Source: Kitasatospora sp. MAP12-44 (GTDB lineage Bacteria; Actinomycetota; Actinomycetes; Streptomycetales; Streptomycetaceae). Taken from it: a stretch of DNA of 64,000 bases. Below the pieces are notes generated by a model. The model was not told the origin of the DNA, ran no database searches, and saw only the letters and a program-made list of their open reading frames with translations. A program made the position numbers and the translations under genes. Location of the stretch: positions 3,534,001 through 3,598,000 of the forward strand of contig NZ_JARZAE010000004.1 in assembly GCF_029892095.1 (NCBI RefSeq), given 5' to 3'. Of this stretch, positions 44,026 to 55,435 are shown one piece after another (positions within the stretch are counted from its first letter, which is position 1; every line of letters begins with the position of its first letter).

Positions 44026-45633
44026 TCAGAACAGCGAGCCGCTGACCACCTGGATCACCAGCTGCGGGGCCACCGAGAGCACCACCGCACCGACCGCGGT
44101 GAGCGCCAGTGTGGCACTGAGCGAGGCGGGCAGCCGGCGCTCGTCGGGCAGCACCGAGGCGGCCGGTGCGGCGAAGAGCTTGGCCGTCCACTGGAGGTAG
44201 TAGTACAGCGCGATCACCACATTGGCCGCCATCACCACGGCCAGCCAGCCGAGGCCGGCGTCCACCGCGGCGCGGAAGACCACCACCTTGCCGAAGAGCC
44301 CGACCACGCCCGGCGGCAGGCCCGCCAGGCAGAGCAGGAAGAAGGCCAGCGCCAGCGCCGCCCAGCGGCGGCGGGCGAAGAGGCCCTGGTAGTCGTCCAG
44401 CCGGTTGGCGGGGCTGGTCCGGCCGACCACCGCGGCCACCCCGAAGGCGCCGAGGTTGACCAGACCGTAGATCAGCGCGTACGCGACGGTGGCGCCCAGC
44501 GGGTGCGCTGTCCCGGCGTAGCCGGCCGCGGCCAGCGGCACCAGCAGGTATCCCGCCTGGGCCACCGAGGACCAGGCCAGCAGGCGGACGGCGCCGTGCG
44601 CGGTGTCCGAGCGCTGGCGCAGTGCCGCGACATTGCCGGCCGTCATGGTGACGGCGGCCAGCACGGCCAGCAGCAGGCCCCAGGTGTGGCCGTAGGGGCG
44701 GAACGCGATGCTGGTGACCAGCGCAAGACCCGCGAAGCCGGCCGCCTTGCCGACCACCGAGAGGTAGCCGGCCACCGGCAGCGGGGCGCCGGTGTAGGTG
44801 TCGGGCACCCAGAAGTGGAACGGGACGGCGGCCACCTTGAAGGCGAACCCGACCAGGGTCAGCGCGGCTCCGGCCTCGGCCAGCGGCTTGAGCTGCCCCG
44901 GCGTGTGCGCGAGGCCGTCGGCGATGGCGGACAGGTGCAGGCTGCCGGTGGCGGCGTAGACGAAGCTGACGCCGAGCAGCATCGCGGCCGTCGCGGTCAC
45001 CGAGGAGAGGAAGAACTTCAGCGCCGCCTCGCCGCCGCGCCCGTCGCGCTTGAGGCCGACCAGCGCGAAGGACGGCAGCGAGACCACCTCCAGCGCCACC
45101 ACCAGGGTCGCCAGGTCGCGCGAGGCGGGCAGCAGCGCGGCTCCGGTGGCGCTGCTGAGCAGCAGGAACCAGTACTCGCCGGAGGGCAGCTCCTGCTCCT
45201 CGACGGTGTGCAGCGACAGCAGCGCGGCGATCAGCGCGCCGCCCAGCGCGAGCAGCTGGAAGACCAGCGTGAAGTGGTCGGCGACATAGCTGCAGCCCGC
45301 GTTGTCAGTGGCGCCTGTTACGTTCGGTACACAGAAGGTGGACCGAGGGTGACCATCCGTCAGTGGGAGGAGGGCGAGCAGGGCCAGCGCCAGGCCGGCC
45401 GCGGCGAGCGGGCCGAGCAGCTTCTTCCGTCGGACCGGCAGGAAGAGGTCGGCGAGCAGAACGCCGATCGCCGTCAGGGCGGCGATCAGCGGCGGGGCGA
45501 TGGCCACCCAGTCGACGGACTGGATCAGGCCACCGGGGTTGCTCACAGCGAGGAGGGTCGAATTCACGGCGGGCTGCCCCAGGAGTTGGTGGCCGGCGGC
45601 GACGGACACGAGCGCGGACACGGAGCTGATCAT
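44026..45633 (-). CDS. nuoN: NADH-quinone oxidoreductase-type membrane subunit N
   Basis: 535 aa and about 14 TM helices, antiporter-like. Conserved proton-path region seen ([36 protein letters not shown]). Last gene of the nuo operon, 3 bp after nuoM. An internal GTG ([13 protein letters not shown]) about 20 residues in is an alternative start. Confidence 0.93.
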   Translation of the reverse strand: MISSVSALVSVAAGHQLLGQPAVNSTLLAVSNPGGLIQSVDWVAIAPPLIAALTAIGVLLADLFLPVRRKKLLGPLAAAGLALALLALLPLTDGHPRSTFCVPNVTGATDNAGCSYVADHFTLVFQLLALGGALIAALLSLHTVEEQELPSGEYWFLLLSSATGAALLPASRDLATLVVALEVVSLPSFALVGLKRDGRGGEAALKFFLSSVTATAAMLLGVSFVYAATGSLHLSAIADGLAHTPGQLKPLAEAGAALTLVGFAFKVAAVPFHFWVPDTYTGAPLPVAGYLSVVGKAAGFAGLALVTSIAFRPYGHTWGLLLAVLAAVTMTAGNVAALRQRSDTAHGAVRLLAWSSVAQAGYLLVPLAAAGYAGTAHPLGATVAYALIYGLVNLGAFGVAAVVGRTSPANRLDDYQGLFARRRWAALALAFFLLCLAGLPPGVVGLFGKVVVFRAAVDAGLGWLAVVMAANVVIALYYYLQWTAKLFAAPAASVLPDERRLPASLSATLALTAVGAVVLSVAPQLVIQVVSGSLF

Positions 45634-45636
45634 CGG

Positions 45637-47214
45637 TCAGCCACCCCCGAGGAGGTGCTTCACGGCCGGGTTGGAGAGACCCAGCAGCAGGGCCGGCCAG
45701 AGGCCGGCGACCAGCGTCAGCGCGGCCAGCGGCGTCCAGCTGACGGCTTCGTACGGGCGCAGGTCCGCGATGTCCGACACCAGGGCGGGCTGCTTGGGGT
45801 CTCCCATGCAGACCCGGCGCACCACGATCAGCAGATAAGCGGCAGTCAGGAGGGTGCCCAGACCGGCCAGCACCATGTACGTGACGAACGCGGGGCGGGA
45901 CAGCCCGGCGGCGGGGTCGAACGCGCCGAACATCGCGAGCACCTCGCCCCAGAAGCCCGCCAGCCCGGGCAGGCCCAGGCTGGCCACGGCGGCGAAGGCG
46001 AGCAGTGCGCCGATCCGCGGTGCCCGGCCGTAGAGCGCGGCGCCGGTGGCACCCGCGAGGGTGTCCAGGTCCGCCGTGCCGTAGCGGTCCTTGAGGGCAC
46101 CCACCAGGAAGAAGAGCAGACCGGTGATCAGACCGTGGGCGATGTTCGCGAAGAGCGCGCCATTGACACCCACCGGAGTGAGGGAGGCGATGCCGAGGAG
46201 CACAAAGCCCATGTGGCCGACCGAGGAGAAGGCGATCAGCCGCTTGAGATCGCCCTTGCTGCCCGGGCGGGCGAGGGCCAGACAGGCCAGCGAGCCGTAG
46301 ACGACGCCGACGGCGGCGAGCGCCCCGAGGTACGGGGCGAGGGTCGCCGCACCCTGCGGCACCACCGGGAGGAGGACCCTGACCAGACCGTACGTGCCCA
46401 TCTTGAGCAGCACACCGGCGAGCAGCACCGAGCCGACGGTCGGGGCCGAGGTGTGCGCGTCCGGCAGCCAGCTGTGCAGCGGCCAGGCGGGCGCCTTGAC
46501 CGCCAGGCCGAGGCCGATCGCCAGCGCCGCCAGCACCTGGGTGGTGTGCGAGAGGCCGTGGCCGTGCGCGGCGGCCAGCGCCGTCATGTCGAAGGTGCCC
46601 GCCTTCAGACCGATCAGCAGGAAGCCGAGCAGCATCACGGCGGAGCCGAGCAGCGTGTAGAGGATGAACCGGTTGGCCGAGGCCGTCTTGGCCCCGCTCC
46701 CCCACCGGGCGATCAGGAAATACATCGGGATCAGCACGATCTCGAAGGCCAGGAAGAAGAGCAGCAGGTCGAGCACCACGAAGGTGGAGAGCATGCCGAC
46801 TTCGAGCAGCAGCAGCAGTCCGACGAAGACCCGGGCGGACGGACTCTGTTGCCCCCCACTGGCCGGTCCGTCCGGCAGCCGCCTGGTGGAGTACACCGCG
46901 CAGAGGAAGGTGAGCAGCGCGGTGAGCACCAGCAGCGGCAGCGAGATGCCGTCGACCCCGAGGTGGAAGCGGACCCCGATGGACGGGATCCACGCGGTGT
47001 CGGTGACCGCCTGCATCCGGCTGGAGTGCGCGCGGTCGAAGCCGGCCGCCAGCGCCACGGTCAGCGCGAGCACCAGTCCGGTGACCAGCGCGCCGAACCG
47101 CAGCGCGCGCTTCTCCTGGGTCGCGGTTTCGGCGCCGAAGACGGTGGCCGGTGCCAGCGTCAGGGCGGCGCCGAGCAGCGGCAGCACCAGGAGGGCGATG
47201 AGGACCGCGTTCAT
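45637..47214 (-). CDS. nuoM: NADH-quinone oxidoreductase-type membrane subunit M
   Basis: 525 aa, antiporter-like. VKAPAWPLHSWLPDAHTSAPTVGSVLLAGVLLKMGTYG is the conserved ND4 block with key Lys and His. The gap to nuoL is 64 bp, the largest in the operon. Confidence 0.94.
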   Translation of the reverse strand: MNAVLIALLVLPLLGAALTLAPATVFGAETATQEKRALRFGALVTGLVLALTVALAAGFDRAHSSRMQAVTDTAWIPSIGVRFHLGVDGISLPLLVLTALLTFLCAVYSTRRLPDGPASGGQQSPSARVFVGLLLLLEVGMLSTFVVLDLLLFFLAFEIVLIPMYFLIARWGSGAKTASANRFILYTLLGSAVMLLGFLLIGLKAGTFDMTALAAAHGHGLSHTTQVLAALAIGLGLAVKAPAWPLHSWLPDAHTSAPTVGSVLLAGVLLKMGTYGLVRVLLPVVPQGAATLAPYLGALAAVGVVYGSLACLALARPGSKGDLKRLIAFSSVGHMGFVLLGIASLTPVGVNGALFANIAHGLITGLLFFLVGALKDRYGTADLDTLAGATGAALYGRAPRIGALLAFAAVASLGLPGLAGFWGEVLAMFGAFDPAAGLSRPAFVTYMVLAGLGTLLTAAYLLIVVRRVCMGDPKQPALVSDIADLRPYEAVSWTPLAALTLVAGLWPALLLGLSNPAVKHLLGGG

Positions 47215-47278
47215 CGGGGGCTCCCTGGGCGTGCTGCGGTGGACGGGTTGGCGAGGAGGAGGTGGAGTCGCAGCTGGG

Positions 47279-49387
47279 TCATGTGCCGACCGCCACGAAG
47301 ACGGCGATCAGCACCACGCCCGCGAGCAGCGCGCTGAGGTAGGTCTGCGCGTTGCCGCTCTGGGCGCGCCGCACGGCCCAGCCGAGCATCCGGGCGCCAC
47401 CCCCGGCGCCCTGCACATAGCCCTCGACGACCTCGCGGTCCAGGAAGCGGACCAGCCGAGCGGCGCCGAGGGTCGGGCCCACAAAGAGCCGGTCGTAGAG
47501 CCGGTCGACGCCGAAGCCGTGCTGGGCCGGTCCGTAGAGCGGTCCGAGCAGCAACCGGCCCGGGTCGACGGCCTCCGTGGACTGCGGCGCCGGCGCCGGC
47601 GCGAGCGACTCGGCGTGCGGCGCGGTGCCCTGTTCCGGGACCCGCTCGGCCTCGGCCAGTCGGGCCCGGGCGGCGCGGCTGGTGACGGTCCGCCAGGCGG
47701 CCCAGGAGATCAGCACACCGGCCACCGCCAGGCCGGTGCCGATCACGGCGGTGGCCAGGGTCGGCCGCAGCGAGCCGCCGTCCAACAGGGCGGGCAGCCA
47801 CTCCGGTCGCAGTCCGGCGATGCCGAAAGCCATCGCCGGGACCGCCAGCACCCACAGCGTCCAGCGCATCGCGGCCGGCTCGGCGGTGTGCACCGAGGGT
47901 GCGGTCGCGACGGCGGGCGCGGCGACCGGCAGGTCCTCGCCGGTGTCGGCGAGCGCGGCGGCATGCCCCTCGTCGGCGGCACCGCGCGGGACGGCGGTGT
48001 CGGCGGGGGCGATGGCGGCGCCGCGCGGCGGGAAGGCCAGCAGCCAGAGCCGGGTCGCGTACGCCGCCGTGAGCAGCGCGGTGACCGCGGCCGCGATCAG
48101 CACGATCCAGCCGGCCGCCTGCGGCACGCCGGAGGCGGCGCCGACACCGTTGGTCAGCGCGTCGCCCTGGGCGGCGTGCTCGGCGGCCGCGAAGACGGAC
48201 TCCTTGCTGAAGAAGCCGGAGAACGGCGGCAGCCCGACCAGCGCCACCAGGCCGATGCCGAGCGTCCAGCGCGCGTCCGGGACGCGCTGGGCCAGCCAGG
48301 GCATCCGGGACATCGCGGAGAGCGAGTTGGTGTGCGCGGCGTGGATCAGCACGCCCGCGGCCAGGAACAGCAGCGCCTTGAACGCACCATGGCTGACCAG
48401 GTGGAACAGCGCCGCCTCGCGGTCGCCGGCGGCCAGCGCGCCGGCCATGTAGCCGAGCTGGCCGACCGTGGAGTAGGCGAGCACCCGCTTGATGTCGTCC
48501 TGCGCGAGCGCGCAGAGTGCCGATCCGATCATCGTCACGGCGGCCATCACCGCGAGCACCACCAGCGCGGCGCCCGACAGCAGGAAGACCGGCAGCAGGC
48601 GGGCGACCAGGTAGATGCCGGCCGCGACCATGGTGGCGGCGTGGATCAGCGCGGAGACCGGCGTCGGGCCGGCCATCGCGTCCGGGAGCCAGTTGTGCAG
48701 CGGGAACTGCGCGCTCTTGCCGGCCACTCCGCCGAGCAGCAGCAGTGCGATCAGCGTCGGGTGGCTGAGCCGCCCGTCGGCCGCCGCGGCCAGCACGCCG
48801 CTGATCCGGAACGTCCCGGCGTCGGAGCCGAGCAGGAAGAGCCCGAACAGGAAGGGCACATCGCCGAGCTTGGTGACCAGGAACGCCTTCAGCGAGGCCG
48901 ACCGGGCGTCCGCCGTCTCCCAGTGGTGGCCGATCAGGAAATACGAGCAGATGCCCATGATCTCCCAGCCGACCAGCAGCACGATCAGGTCGCCGGAGTA
49001 CACCACCAGGAACATCGCGGCGGTGAAGAGCGAGACCAGCGCCGCGTACGAGGGGTAGCGCGGGTCGTCGCGCAGATAGGCCGTCGAGTAGATCTGCACG
49101 CAGCTGGCGACCAGCCCGACCAGCACGGTCACCAGCGAGGTGTAGCCGTCCAGGTGGATCGCGAGCGAGATGTCGGGGCCGCCGGTCGGGGTCAGCCGGG
49201 TGGCGATGTCCAGGGTGCGGCCGGTGCCGAGCTGCAGCGCCGTCACCAGCGCCAGCACGGCCGACAGCACGACCGGCACGATCGCCAGCGGTCGGGCGAA
49301 CCCCGGTGCGCGGCGGCCGGTGGCGAAGAGGGCGGCGGCGCCGAGCGCGGGCAGCGCGGGGACGAGCACGGGGAGGGCGGTGTTCAC
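47279..49387 (-). CDS. nuoL: NADH-quinone oxidoreductase-type membrane subunit L
   Basis: 702 aa, antiporter-like with a long C-terminal extension. Blocks seen: [52 protein letters not shown] and [18 protein letters not shown] poorly conserved Ala/Pro-rich insertion lies at about 460-500. The start GTG 49387 overlaps the nuoK stop (GTGA); a frame open far upstream is an artefact. Confidence 0.95.
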   Translation of the reverse strand: MNTALPVLVPALPALGAAALFATGRRAPGFARPLAIVPVVLSAVLALVTALQLGTGRTLDIATRLTPTGGPDISLAIHLDGYTSLVTVLVGLVASCVQIYSTAYLRDDPRYPSYAALVSLFTAAMFLVVYSGDLIVLLVGWEIMGICSYFLIGHHWETADARSASLKAFLVTKLGDVPFLFGLFLLGSDAGTFRISGVLAAAADGRLSHPTLIALLLLGGVAGKSAQFPLHNWLPDAMAGPTPVSALIHAATMVAAGIYLVARLLPVFLLSGAALVVLAVMAAVTMIGSALCALAQDDIKRVLAYSTVGQLGYMAGALAAGDREAALFHLVSHGAFKALLFLAAGVLIHAAHTNSLSAMSRMPWLAQRVPDARWTLGIGLVALVGLPPFSGFFSKESVFAAAEHAAQGDALTNGVGAASGVPQAAGWIVLIAAAVTALLTAAYATRLWLLAFPPRGAAIAPADTAVPRGAADEGHAAALADTGEDLPVAAPAVATAPSVHTAEPAAMRWTLWVLAVPAMAFGIAGLRPEWLPALLDGGSLRPTLATAVIGTGLAVAGVLISWAAWRTVTSRAARARLAEAERVPEQGTAPHAESLAPAPAPQSTEAVDPGRLLLGPLYGPAQHGFGVDRLYDRLFVGPTLGAARLVRFLDREVVEGYVQGAGGGARMLGWAVRRAQSGNAQTYLSALLAGVVLIAVFVAVGT

Positions 49388-49743
49388 GAGACGGCTTGGC
49401 CCTTCGACGCGTCGTCGGTGTCGTGGCGCTCGGCGACCCGGTCGCCGAGCGCGGTCAGCTTGTCGATGTCCGCCGTGCCCCCGGTCCGGAAGACCATCAG
49501 GACGATGGCGAGACCGAGGCCGATCTCGGCGGCGGCGATGGTGATGGTGAAGAGGGTGAGCGCCTGCCCGGCGTGCAGCGCGTCGCGCAGCCAGGCGTCG
49601 AAGGCGATGAGGTTGAGGTTGACGGCGTTGAGCATCAGCTCGACGGACATCAGCACCAGGACGGCGTTGCGCCGGGCGAGGACGCCGTAGACACCGACGC
49701 TGAAGAGCAGCGCGGCGAGGACGGCGGGGTAGGCGAGGTGCAT
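49384..49743 (-). CDS. nuoK: NADH-quinone oxidoreductase-type membrane subunit K
   Basis: 119 aa and three TM helices; [16 protein letters not shown] contains the conserved membrane Glu. Slightly longer than usual owing to a hydrophilic tail. It overlaps nuoL by 4 nt. Confidence 0.95.
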   Translation of the reverse strand: MHLAYPAVLAALLFSVGVYGVLARRNAVLVLMSVELMLNAVNLNLIAFDAWLRDALHAGQALTLFTITIAAAEIGLGLAIVLMVFRTGGTADIDKLTALGDRVAERHDTDDASKGQAVS

Positions 49744-49749
49744 CGGCGG

Positions 49750-50397
49750 TCAGCTCTCCCGCTCGGAGGAGACTGCAGGATGACGGACGGCGCCGACCGG
49801 CTTGCCGGCCCGCAGCTTGCCGGCCCGCGGCTTGGCCTCGCCGGACTGCCGCGAGCGCGACAGCACGATCGCCCCGACCAGCGCGGCCAGCAGCAGCACG
49901 GAGAGCGCCTCGAAGGGCAGCACCCAGGTGCGGAACAGGCTCGCCCCGGTCACGGCGGCGCTGCCGCCGCCCGCGCCCAGGTCGATCCAGGAGGTCCGGA
50001 ACGCGTCCACGACCAGCGTCACCAGCGTCCCCGCGGCGGCCAGCGCGACCAGCAGGGCCACCCAGCGGTTGCCCGAGTCGGCGTCCGGCGAACGGCCGAT
50101 CGGCGCCTTGGTGAGCATCAGGCCGAAGAGCACCAGCACCACCACCGAGCCGAGGTAGATCAGCACCTGCACCCAGGCCACGAACTCGGCCGTGAGCAGC
50201 AGGAACTCGATCGCCAGGCCGCCGAGGGCGACGACCAGCCAGAGCGCGGCGTGCACCAGTTGCTTGGTGCTCACCGAGATGACGGCGGCGCCCAGCACGG
50301 CGAGGCCGACCAGGACGAAGACGATCTCGACCCCGGTCGGGGAGAGGAAACCCCTGGTCGCGGGCGTGAGGGAGCCCGCGGCGGCGAGGAAGCTCAC
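49750..50397 (-). CDS. nuoJ: NADH-quinone oxidoreductase-type membrane subunit J
   Basis: 215 aa, five TM helices ([32 protein letters not shown]) and a basic tail of about 30 residues. GTG 50397 overlaps the nuoI stop. Confidence 0.93.
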   Translation of the reverse strand: MSFLAAAGSLTPATRGFLSPTGVEIVFVLVGLAVLGAAVISVSTKQLVHAALWLVVALGGLAIEFLLLTAEFVAWVQVLIYLGSVVVLVLFGLMLTKAPIGRSPDADSGNRWVALLVALAAAGTLVTLVVDAFRTSWIDLGAGGGSAAVTGASLFRTWVLPFEALSVLLLAALVGAIVLSRSRQSGEAKPRAGKLRAGKPVGAVRHPAVSSERES

Positions 50398-50948
50398 GCG
50401 TCCTCACCCCCGGTGGATGCGGCAGCGGCGGCGGCAGCCAGCTTGTCCGCGGCCTTGCGCGCCGCGGCGATCTCCTTGGGCTCCTCGGCCGCCGGGTCCA
50501 GCGCGGGCGGGGCTGGCACGGTCCACATCCACTCGCGCAGCTTGTCCCGCTCGTGGGTCAGCTCCAGGATGTCGGTCTCCGCGTACTCGAACTCCGGGGA
50601 CCAGAAGAGCGCGTCGAACGGGCAGACCTCGATGCAGATCCCGCAGTACATGCAGAGCGAGAAGTCGATGGCGAAACGGTCCAGCACATTGCGGGTGCGG
50701 GCGCGCGCGTTCGGGTCGACCGCGGGGAGGGTCTCCTTGTGCGAGTCGATGTAGATGCACCAGTCCGGGCACTCCCGGGCGCAGAGCATGCAGACCGTGC
50801 AGTTCTCCTCCAGCAGCCCGATCACGCCCCGACTGCGCGGGGGCAGGTGCGGCTGCACCTCGGGGTACTGCGCGGTGACGGTCTTCTTCGTCATCGTCCG
50901 CAGGGTGACGGCGAGGCCCTTGGCCAGGCCGGAGCCGGGGAGGTTCAC
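50394..50948 (-). CDS. nuoI: NADH-quinone oxidoreductase-type 2x[4Fe-4S] ferredoxin subunit I
   Basis: 184 aa. Two complete ferredoxin motifs, [15 protein letters not shown] and [16 protein letters not shown], bind clusters N6a and N6b. The N terminus is a short amphipathic segment ([19 protein letters not shown]) and the C terminus an Ala-rich tail. GTG 50948 overlaps the nuoH stop; longer frames are artefacts. Confidence 0.95.
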   Translation of the reverse strand: MNLPGSGLAKGLAVTLRTMTKKTVTAQYPEVQPHLPPRSRGVIGLLEENCTVCMLCARECPDWCIYIDSHKETLPAVDPNARARTRNVLDRFAIDFSLCMYCGICIEVCPFDALFWSPEFEYAETDILELTHERDKLREWMWTVPAPPALDPAAEEPKEIAAARKAADKLAAAAAAASTGGEDA

Positions 50949-51907
50949 TGGGAGATCGCCACCTTGATGATGCCGGTCAGGGCGAGCTGGACGAGCGCGA
51001 GCGGGACGAGGACGGTCCAGGCGAACTTCATCAACTGGTCCTCGCGCAGGCGCGGGTAGGTGACCCGCAGCCAGATCACCACGAAGGCGAGCGCGAAGGT
51101 CTTGAGGATCGTCCAGAGCCAGCCGAGGCTGTCGGACAGCGGACCGTGCCACCCGCCGAGGAACAGCACGGTGGTCAGCGCGCTGACCACCAGGATGCCC
51201 GCGTACTCGGAGAGCAGGAAGAACGCGAAGCGCAGGCCGGTGTACTCGGTGTACGCGCCGAAGATGATCTCGGAGTCGGCGACCGGCATGTCGAACGGCG
51301 GGCGCTGCAGCTCGGCCAGGCCGGCCGTGAAGAAGACGAACGCGCCGATCGCCTGCCACGGCAGCCACCACCAGTGGAAGGCGTGGACGATCCCGGGCAG
51401 CGAGAGCGTGCCGGCCGCCATCGCCACGGAGGCGGCGGCGAGCACCATCGGCAGCTCGTACGACATCAGCTGGGCCGCCGCGCGCAGGCCGCCGAGCAGC
51501 GAGTACTTGTTGGCGGAGGACCAGCCCGCCATCAGCTTGCCGATCACCCCGATGCCCATCACGGCGAGCACGAAGAAGATCCCGGCATCCACCGACTGCC
51601 CGACGAAGCCGTCGGGGCCCACCGGGATCACCAGCAACACGATCAGGTACGGCAGCAGCGAGACGGCCGGTGCCAGCTGGAAGATCCGCCGGTCGGCCCC
51701 GGCCGGGACGATGTCCTCCTTCTGCGCGAACTTCACGCCGTCGGCGACGAGCTGCGCCCAGCCGTGGAACCCGCCCGCGTACATCGGGCCGAGCCGGCCC
51801 TGCATATGGGCCATCACCTTGTGCTCGGTCTGACCGATGATCAGCGGGAAGGTGAGGAAGACGACCAGGACGGCGACGCAGCGCAGCAGTGTGTCGAGCA
51901 GGTTCAC
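50945..51907 (-). CDS. nuoH: NADH-quinone oxidoreductase-type membrane subunit H
   Basis: 320 aa, eight TM helices. Quinone-site blocks seen: [28 protein letters not shown] and [30 protein letters not shown] 51907 overlaps the nuoC stop. The quinone-pocket partner NuoD is not encoded in the operon. Confidence 0.95.
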   Translation of the reverse strand: MNLLDTLLRCVAVLVVFLTFPLIIGQTEHKVMAHMQGRLGPMYAGGFHGWAQLVADGVKFAQKEDIVPAGADRRIFQLAPAVSLLPYLIVLLVIPVGPDGFVGQSVDAGIFFVLAVMGIGVIGKLMAGWSSANKYSLLGGLRAAAQLMSYELPMVLAAASVAMAAGTLSLPGIVHAFHWWWLPWQAIGAFVFFTAGLAELQRPPFDMPVADSEIIFGAYTEYTGLRFAFFLLSEYAGILVVSALTTVLFLGGWHGPLSDSLGWLWTILKTFALAFVVIWLRVTYPRLREDQLMKFAWTVLVPLALVQLALTGIIKVAISQ

Positions 51908-52769
51908 GCGCTGTCTCCGTCCTGCGAGCTGGTGTCGGACGTCGGCTCGGCCGACTTCTGGGGCTCAGCTTCGGGCTGCGGCGATGGCGCCGGCGCCGGC
52001 TCGCGCGCGGGCACCGGCGAGTGCCACGGCGCGTCCGAGACCGGAGCCTCGGTGGGAGCCGCCTGGCTGGTCGAACCCTCCGCGATGCTGCGGGTACGCC
52101 GCGGCCGGTCCGCCCGCACCGCGGGCGCACCCTCCGCACCGGCTCCCGCGCGCGGAGCCCGCGCACCGCGCGCGGGCCGCTCCGCGACCGGCGGCAGCGT
52201 CCCCTTCAAGGGGCCCCACTCGTTCGGGTCCGGCACCCCGGCCGGCTGCATCTTGCGCCGCGCCGGACCGTCCCCCTCGCTCTCGCCCGGTTCCTTCGCG
52301 CCCGGCCAGGCCTTGGCGACCCGGGCCGCGAGCACGAACTCCTTGCGCAGCGGGTGGCCCTCGAAGCCGTCCGGCAGCAGCAGCGTCACCAGGTGCGGGT
52401 GGCCCTCGAAGCCGATCCCGAACATCTCGTGCGTCTCCCGCTCGTGCCACCCGGCCCCGGCGTACACGCCCGCGGCCGTCGGCAGCGACGCGCCCTCACG
52501 CGGTACCCGGGTGCGCAGCAGCAGGTGCCGCACGGCGGAGCCGTCCCCGGCGGCCGCCAGGTGCACCGCGACCGAGAAGCCCTCGCCGAGCTCGTCCACC
52601 GCGCTCAGCCAGTCGAAGTAGCCAAGACCGAGGGTGTCCCGGGCAGCGGTCAGCGCCTCGATCCAGTGCTCGGCCGGCACGTCGACCGTCACCAGCTCGT
52701 ACGCCTGCGCGACCGTCGCCCACGGCCCGATCGCGGCCGCGGTCTGCTCGACATCGCCCCATGCGCCGC

Positions 52770-52773
<4 letters not shown>
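51904..52773 (-). CDS. nuoC: NADH-quinone oxidoreductase-type subunit C with long low-complexity tail
   Basis: 289 aa. The 30-kDa subunit signature is [36 protein letters not shown] (about 109-145). From about residue 200 onwards the sequence is Pro/Ala/Arg/Ser-rich, then acidic, and looks disordered; typical NuoC stops earlier. It overlaps nuoB by 4 nt. No NuoD domain is fused. Confidence 0.9.
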
Positions 52774-53401
<628 letters not shown>

Positions 53402-53411
<10 letters not shown>

Positions 53412-53818
53412 TCCAGAACGCCCTTCTTCCAGGCGTAGAGCAGCCCGACCGCGAGGAAGCCCAGGAAGATGAACATCTCGACCAGGGTGCCCATGCCGTA
53501 TCCCGCGCTGGCGAACACCGTCGCCCACGGGAACAGGTAGATCGCGTCGACCGCGAAGATCACGTAGAGGAAGGCATAGACGTAGTAGCGGACCTGGGTG
53601 TGCGCCCACCCCTCGCCGACCGGGTCCACGCCGCACTCGTAGGTCAGCAGCTTCTCCGGCGACCAGATCGCCGGGCGCAGCAGCCGGTTCGCCGTGAAGC
53701 TCACCATGACGAAGAGCACGCCGACCACAGCGAGCAGGCCAACCGCCGCATATGCGTCGAAATAGCCACTCCCCGCCGCAGGATCGGCCGCGACGGCAGC
53801 GGCCAAGGGCCCCTCCAT
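53402..53818 (-). CDS. nuoA: NADH-quinone oxidoreductase-type membrane subunit A
   Basis: 138 aa, three TM helices, with the conserved loop [43 protein letters not shown]. First gene of the operon; ATG 53818 has GGAGGCGAA upstream. Confidence 0.94.
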
Positions 53819-54138
53819 GCGTTCGCCTCCAGATCCGCCGTGCCGTGCTTCCGGGGCCTGCTGGGGCCCGGATCACCGCACGTCTTTACACTTCCATAAC
53901 CTCGCTCAGCCGTGAGTCTAAGTCCCCGGCCCGATCACACCCACACCCTGCCCGGCCCGTAAGACGCCTCGTGGACACCGCTGCCCTCCCCAGCATGCCG
54001 TTACGCGTGTGCGAGGTGGGGTTATCCCCCGAGGAAAAGGGGCCCCAGCCCCCGTGCGACCGGCCCCCTGACCGCGCCAAGCTGATACCCCAGCACCACC
54101 ACCCCGCCCGCCCCACCCCCCAGGACGGACCGCCGACC
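53819..54138. promoter_or_regulatory. Divergent intergenic region, nuoA and histidine kinase
   Basis: 320 bp expected to hold the nuo operon promoter and that of the kinase. Lower-GC sequence around 53885-53930 is the likeliest promoter area. I cannot identify a specific operator. Confidence 0.4.
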
Positions 54139-55359
54139 ATGAAGCCCCAGCGCGACCAGCCCGGCAAGCAGCAGCGCGAACGCGGACCGCTGTACGGCGC
54201 GCAGCTGTGGCGCGAGGTGCAGCACCTGCTGCTCAACCTGCCGATCGGCATCGCCTCCTTCGTCTTCACGGCGGTGACGTTGAGCGTGGGCGCGGGCCTC
54301 TCGGTGACGGTGGTCGGGCTGCCGCTGGCCGCCGGCGCGCTGGCCTGCTCCCGCCGACTGGGAGCGTTCGCCCGGTTCCGGGCCCGCCGAGCGCTGGGCG
54401 CAGTGGTGGAGGAGCCCGCGCCGCTGAAGCCGGCCAAGCCCGGGCCCGCGGCCTGGGTGCTCGCCTCGCTGACCGACGGGGTGAGCTGGCGCTCGGTGCT
54501 CTTCACGCTGCTGATGATGCCGTGGGGGGTCGTCAGCTTCACCGTGACGCTGGTCTGCCTGGTCGTCGGCTGGCCGGTGCTCCCGTGGGTGGCCCGCTAC
54601 CTGGCCGCCTTCGACCGCATGATGGTCGAGCTGCTGCTCGGCCCGAGCGAGCTCACCGAGCGGGTGCGCGAGCTGGAGGAGGACCGCGGCGCGGTGGTCG
54701 ACACCGCCGCCGCCGACCTGCGCCGGATCGAGCGCGACCTGCATGACGGCGCGCAGGCCCGGCTGGTTGCGCTCGCCATGGATCTCGGCCTGGCCAAGGA
54801 GAAGCTGCTGGACACCGAGCTGACGGCCGAGCAGCAGGCCGCCGCCAGGATGGTCGACTCCGCGCACGGCGAGGTCAAGCTCGCCCTGCAGGAGCTGCGC
54901 GACCTCGCCCGCGGCATCCACCCCGCGGTGCTGACGGACCGCGGACTGAGCGCGGCGCTCTCCGCCGTGGCCGCGCGCTGCACCGTGCCGGGCGGCGTGC
55001 GGGTCCAGGTGGACCTGACCGGCCCCGACGGCCTGGTCGAGCGCCCGGACTCCGCCGTCGAGGGCATCGCCTACTTCACTGTCAGCGAGCTGCTCACCAA
55101 CACCTCGAAGCACGCGGGCGCGCGCAGCGCCACCGTGGACGCCTGGCGCTCCGCCGACCGGCTGATGCTCCAGGTCGCGGACGACGGGCGCGGCGGTGCG
55201 GTGGCGCCGGACGGCGGCTTCCGGCCGGGTGGCGGGCTCGCCGGCCTGGCCGAGCGGTGCCGCGCGGTGGACGGGGTCTTCCTGGTCGAGAGCCCCGAGG
55301 GCGGCCCGACCACGGTCACCGTCGAACTGCCCTGGCGCACCCGTGCCGCCCGCCCGTAG
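54139..55359 (+). CDS. NarL-type sensor histidine kinase (HisKA_3), unpaired
   Basis: 406 aa. The N-terminal half has four hydrophobic segments (about 30-75 and 115-160), as in the actinobacterial putative-sensor domain. HisKA_3 has the phospho-His in RIERDLHDGAQARLVALAMD (about 195-214); HATPase_c follows, with an N-box in VSELLTNTSKHAG and ADDGRGG. These kinases normally partner a NarL/LuxR-type regulator, but none lies next to it in this window. ATG 54139 is preferred over earlier in-frame codons because MKPQRDQPG begins close to the first conserved block; the ribosome site is weak. Confidence 0.85.
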   Translation: MKPQRDQPGKQQRERGPLYGAQLWREVQHLLLNLPIGIASFVFTAVTLSVGAGLSVTVVGLPLAAGALACSRRLGAFARFRARRALGAVVEEPAPLKPAKPGPAAWVLASLTDGVSWRSVLFTLLMMPWGVVSFTVTLVCLVVGWPVLPWVARYLAAFDRMMVELLLGPSELTERVRELEEDRGAVVDTAAADLRRIERDLHDGAQARLVALAMDLGLAKEKLLDTELTAEQQAAARMVDSAHGEVKLALQELRDLARGIHPAVLTDRGLSAALSAVAARCTVPGGVRVQVDLTGPDGLVERPDSAVEGIAYFTVSELLTNTSKHAGARSATVDAWRSADRLMLQVADDGRGGAVAPDGGFRPGGGLAGLAERCRAVDGVFLVESPEGGPTTVTVELPWRTRAARP

Positions 55360-55379
55360 CACGTGCCGGCAGCAGGAGG

Positions 55380-55419
55380 TCCGGCGGCGGTGACCCTTGC
55401 GCGGTGCACCGCCGCCGGA
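55380..55419. terminator. Bidirectional terminator between kinase and protease genes
   Basis: 13-bp stem tccggcggcggtg with caccgccgccgga (55380-55392 with 55407-55419) and a 14-nt loop, between convergent genes. Confidence 0.75.
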
Positions 55420-55435
55420 CCGGCGGGAGGGGACG

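Noticed and set aside
50394..52166. 590-codon ORF ending in NuoI
   Set aside because: The first two thirds are an off-frame read of nuoC and nuoH; NuoI starts at GTG 50948 overlapping the nuoH stop.
54022..55362. 446-codon antisense frame opposite the histidine kinase
   Set aside because: Gln/Gly/Arg/His-rich without domains; the + strand kinase has complete HisKA_3 and ATPase motifs.
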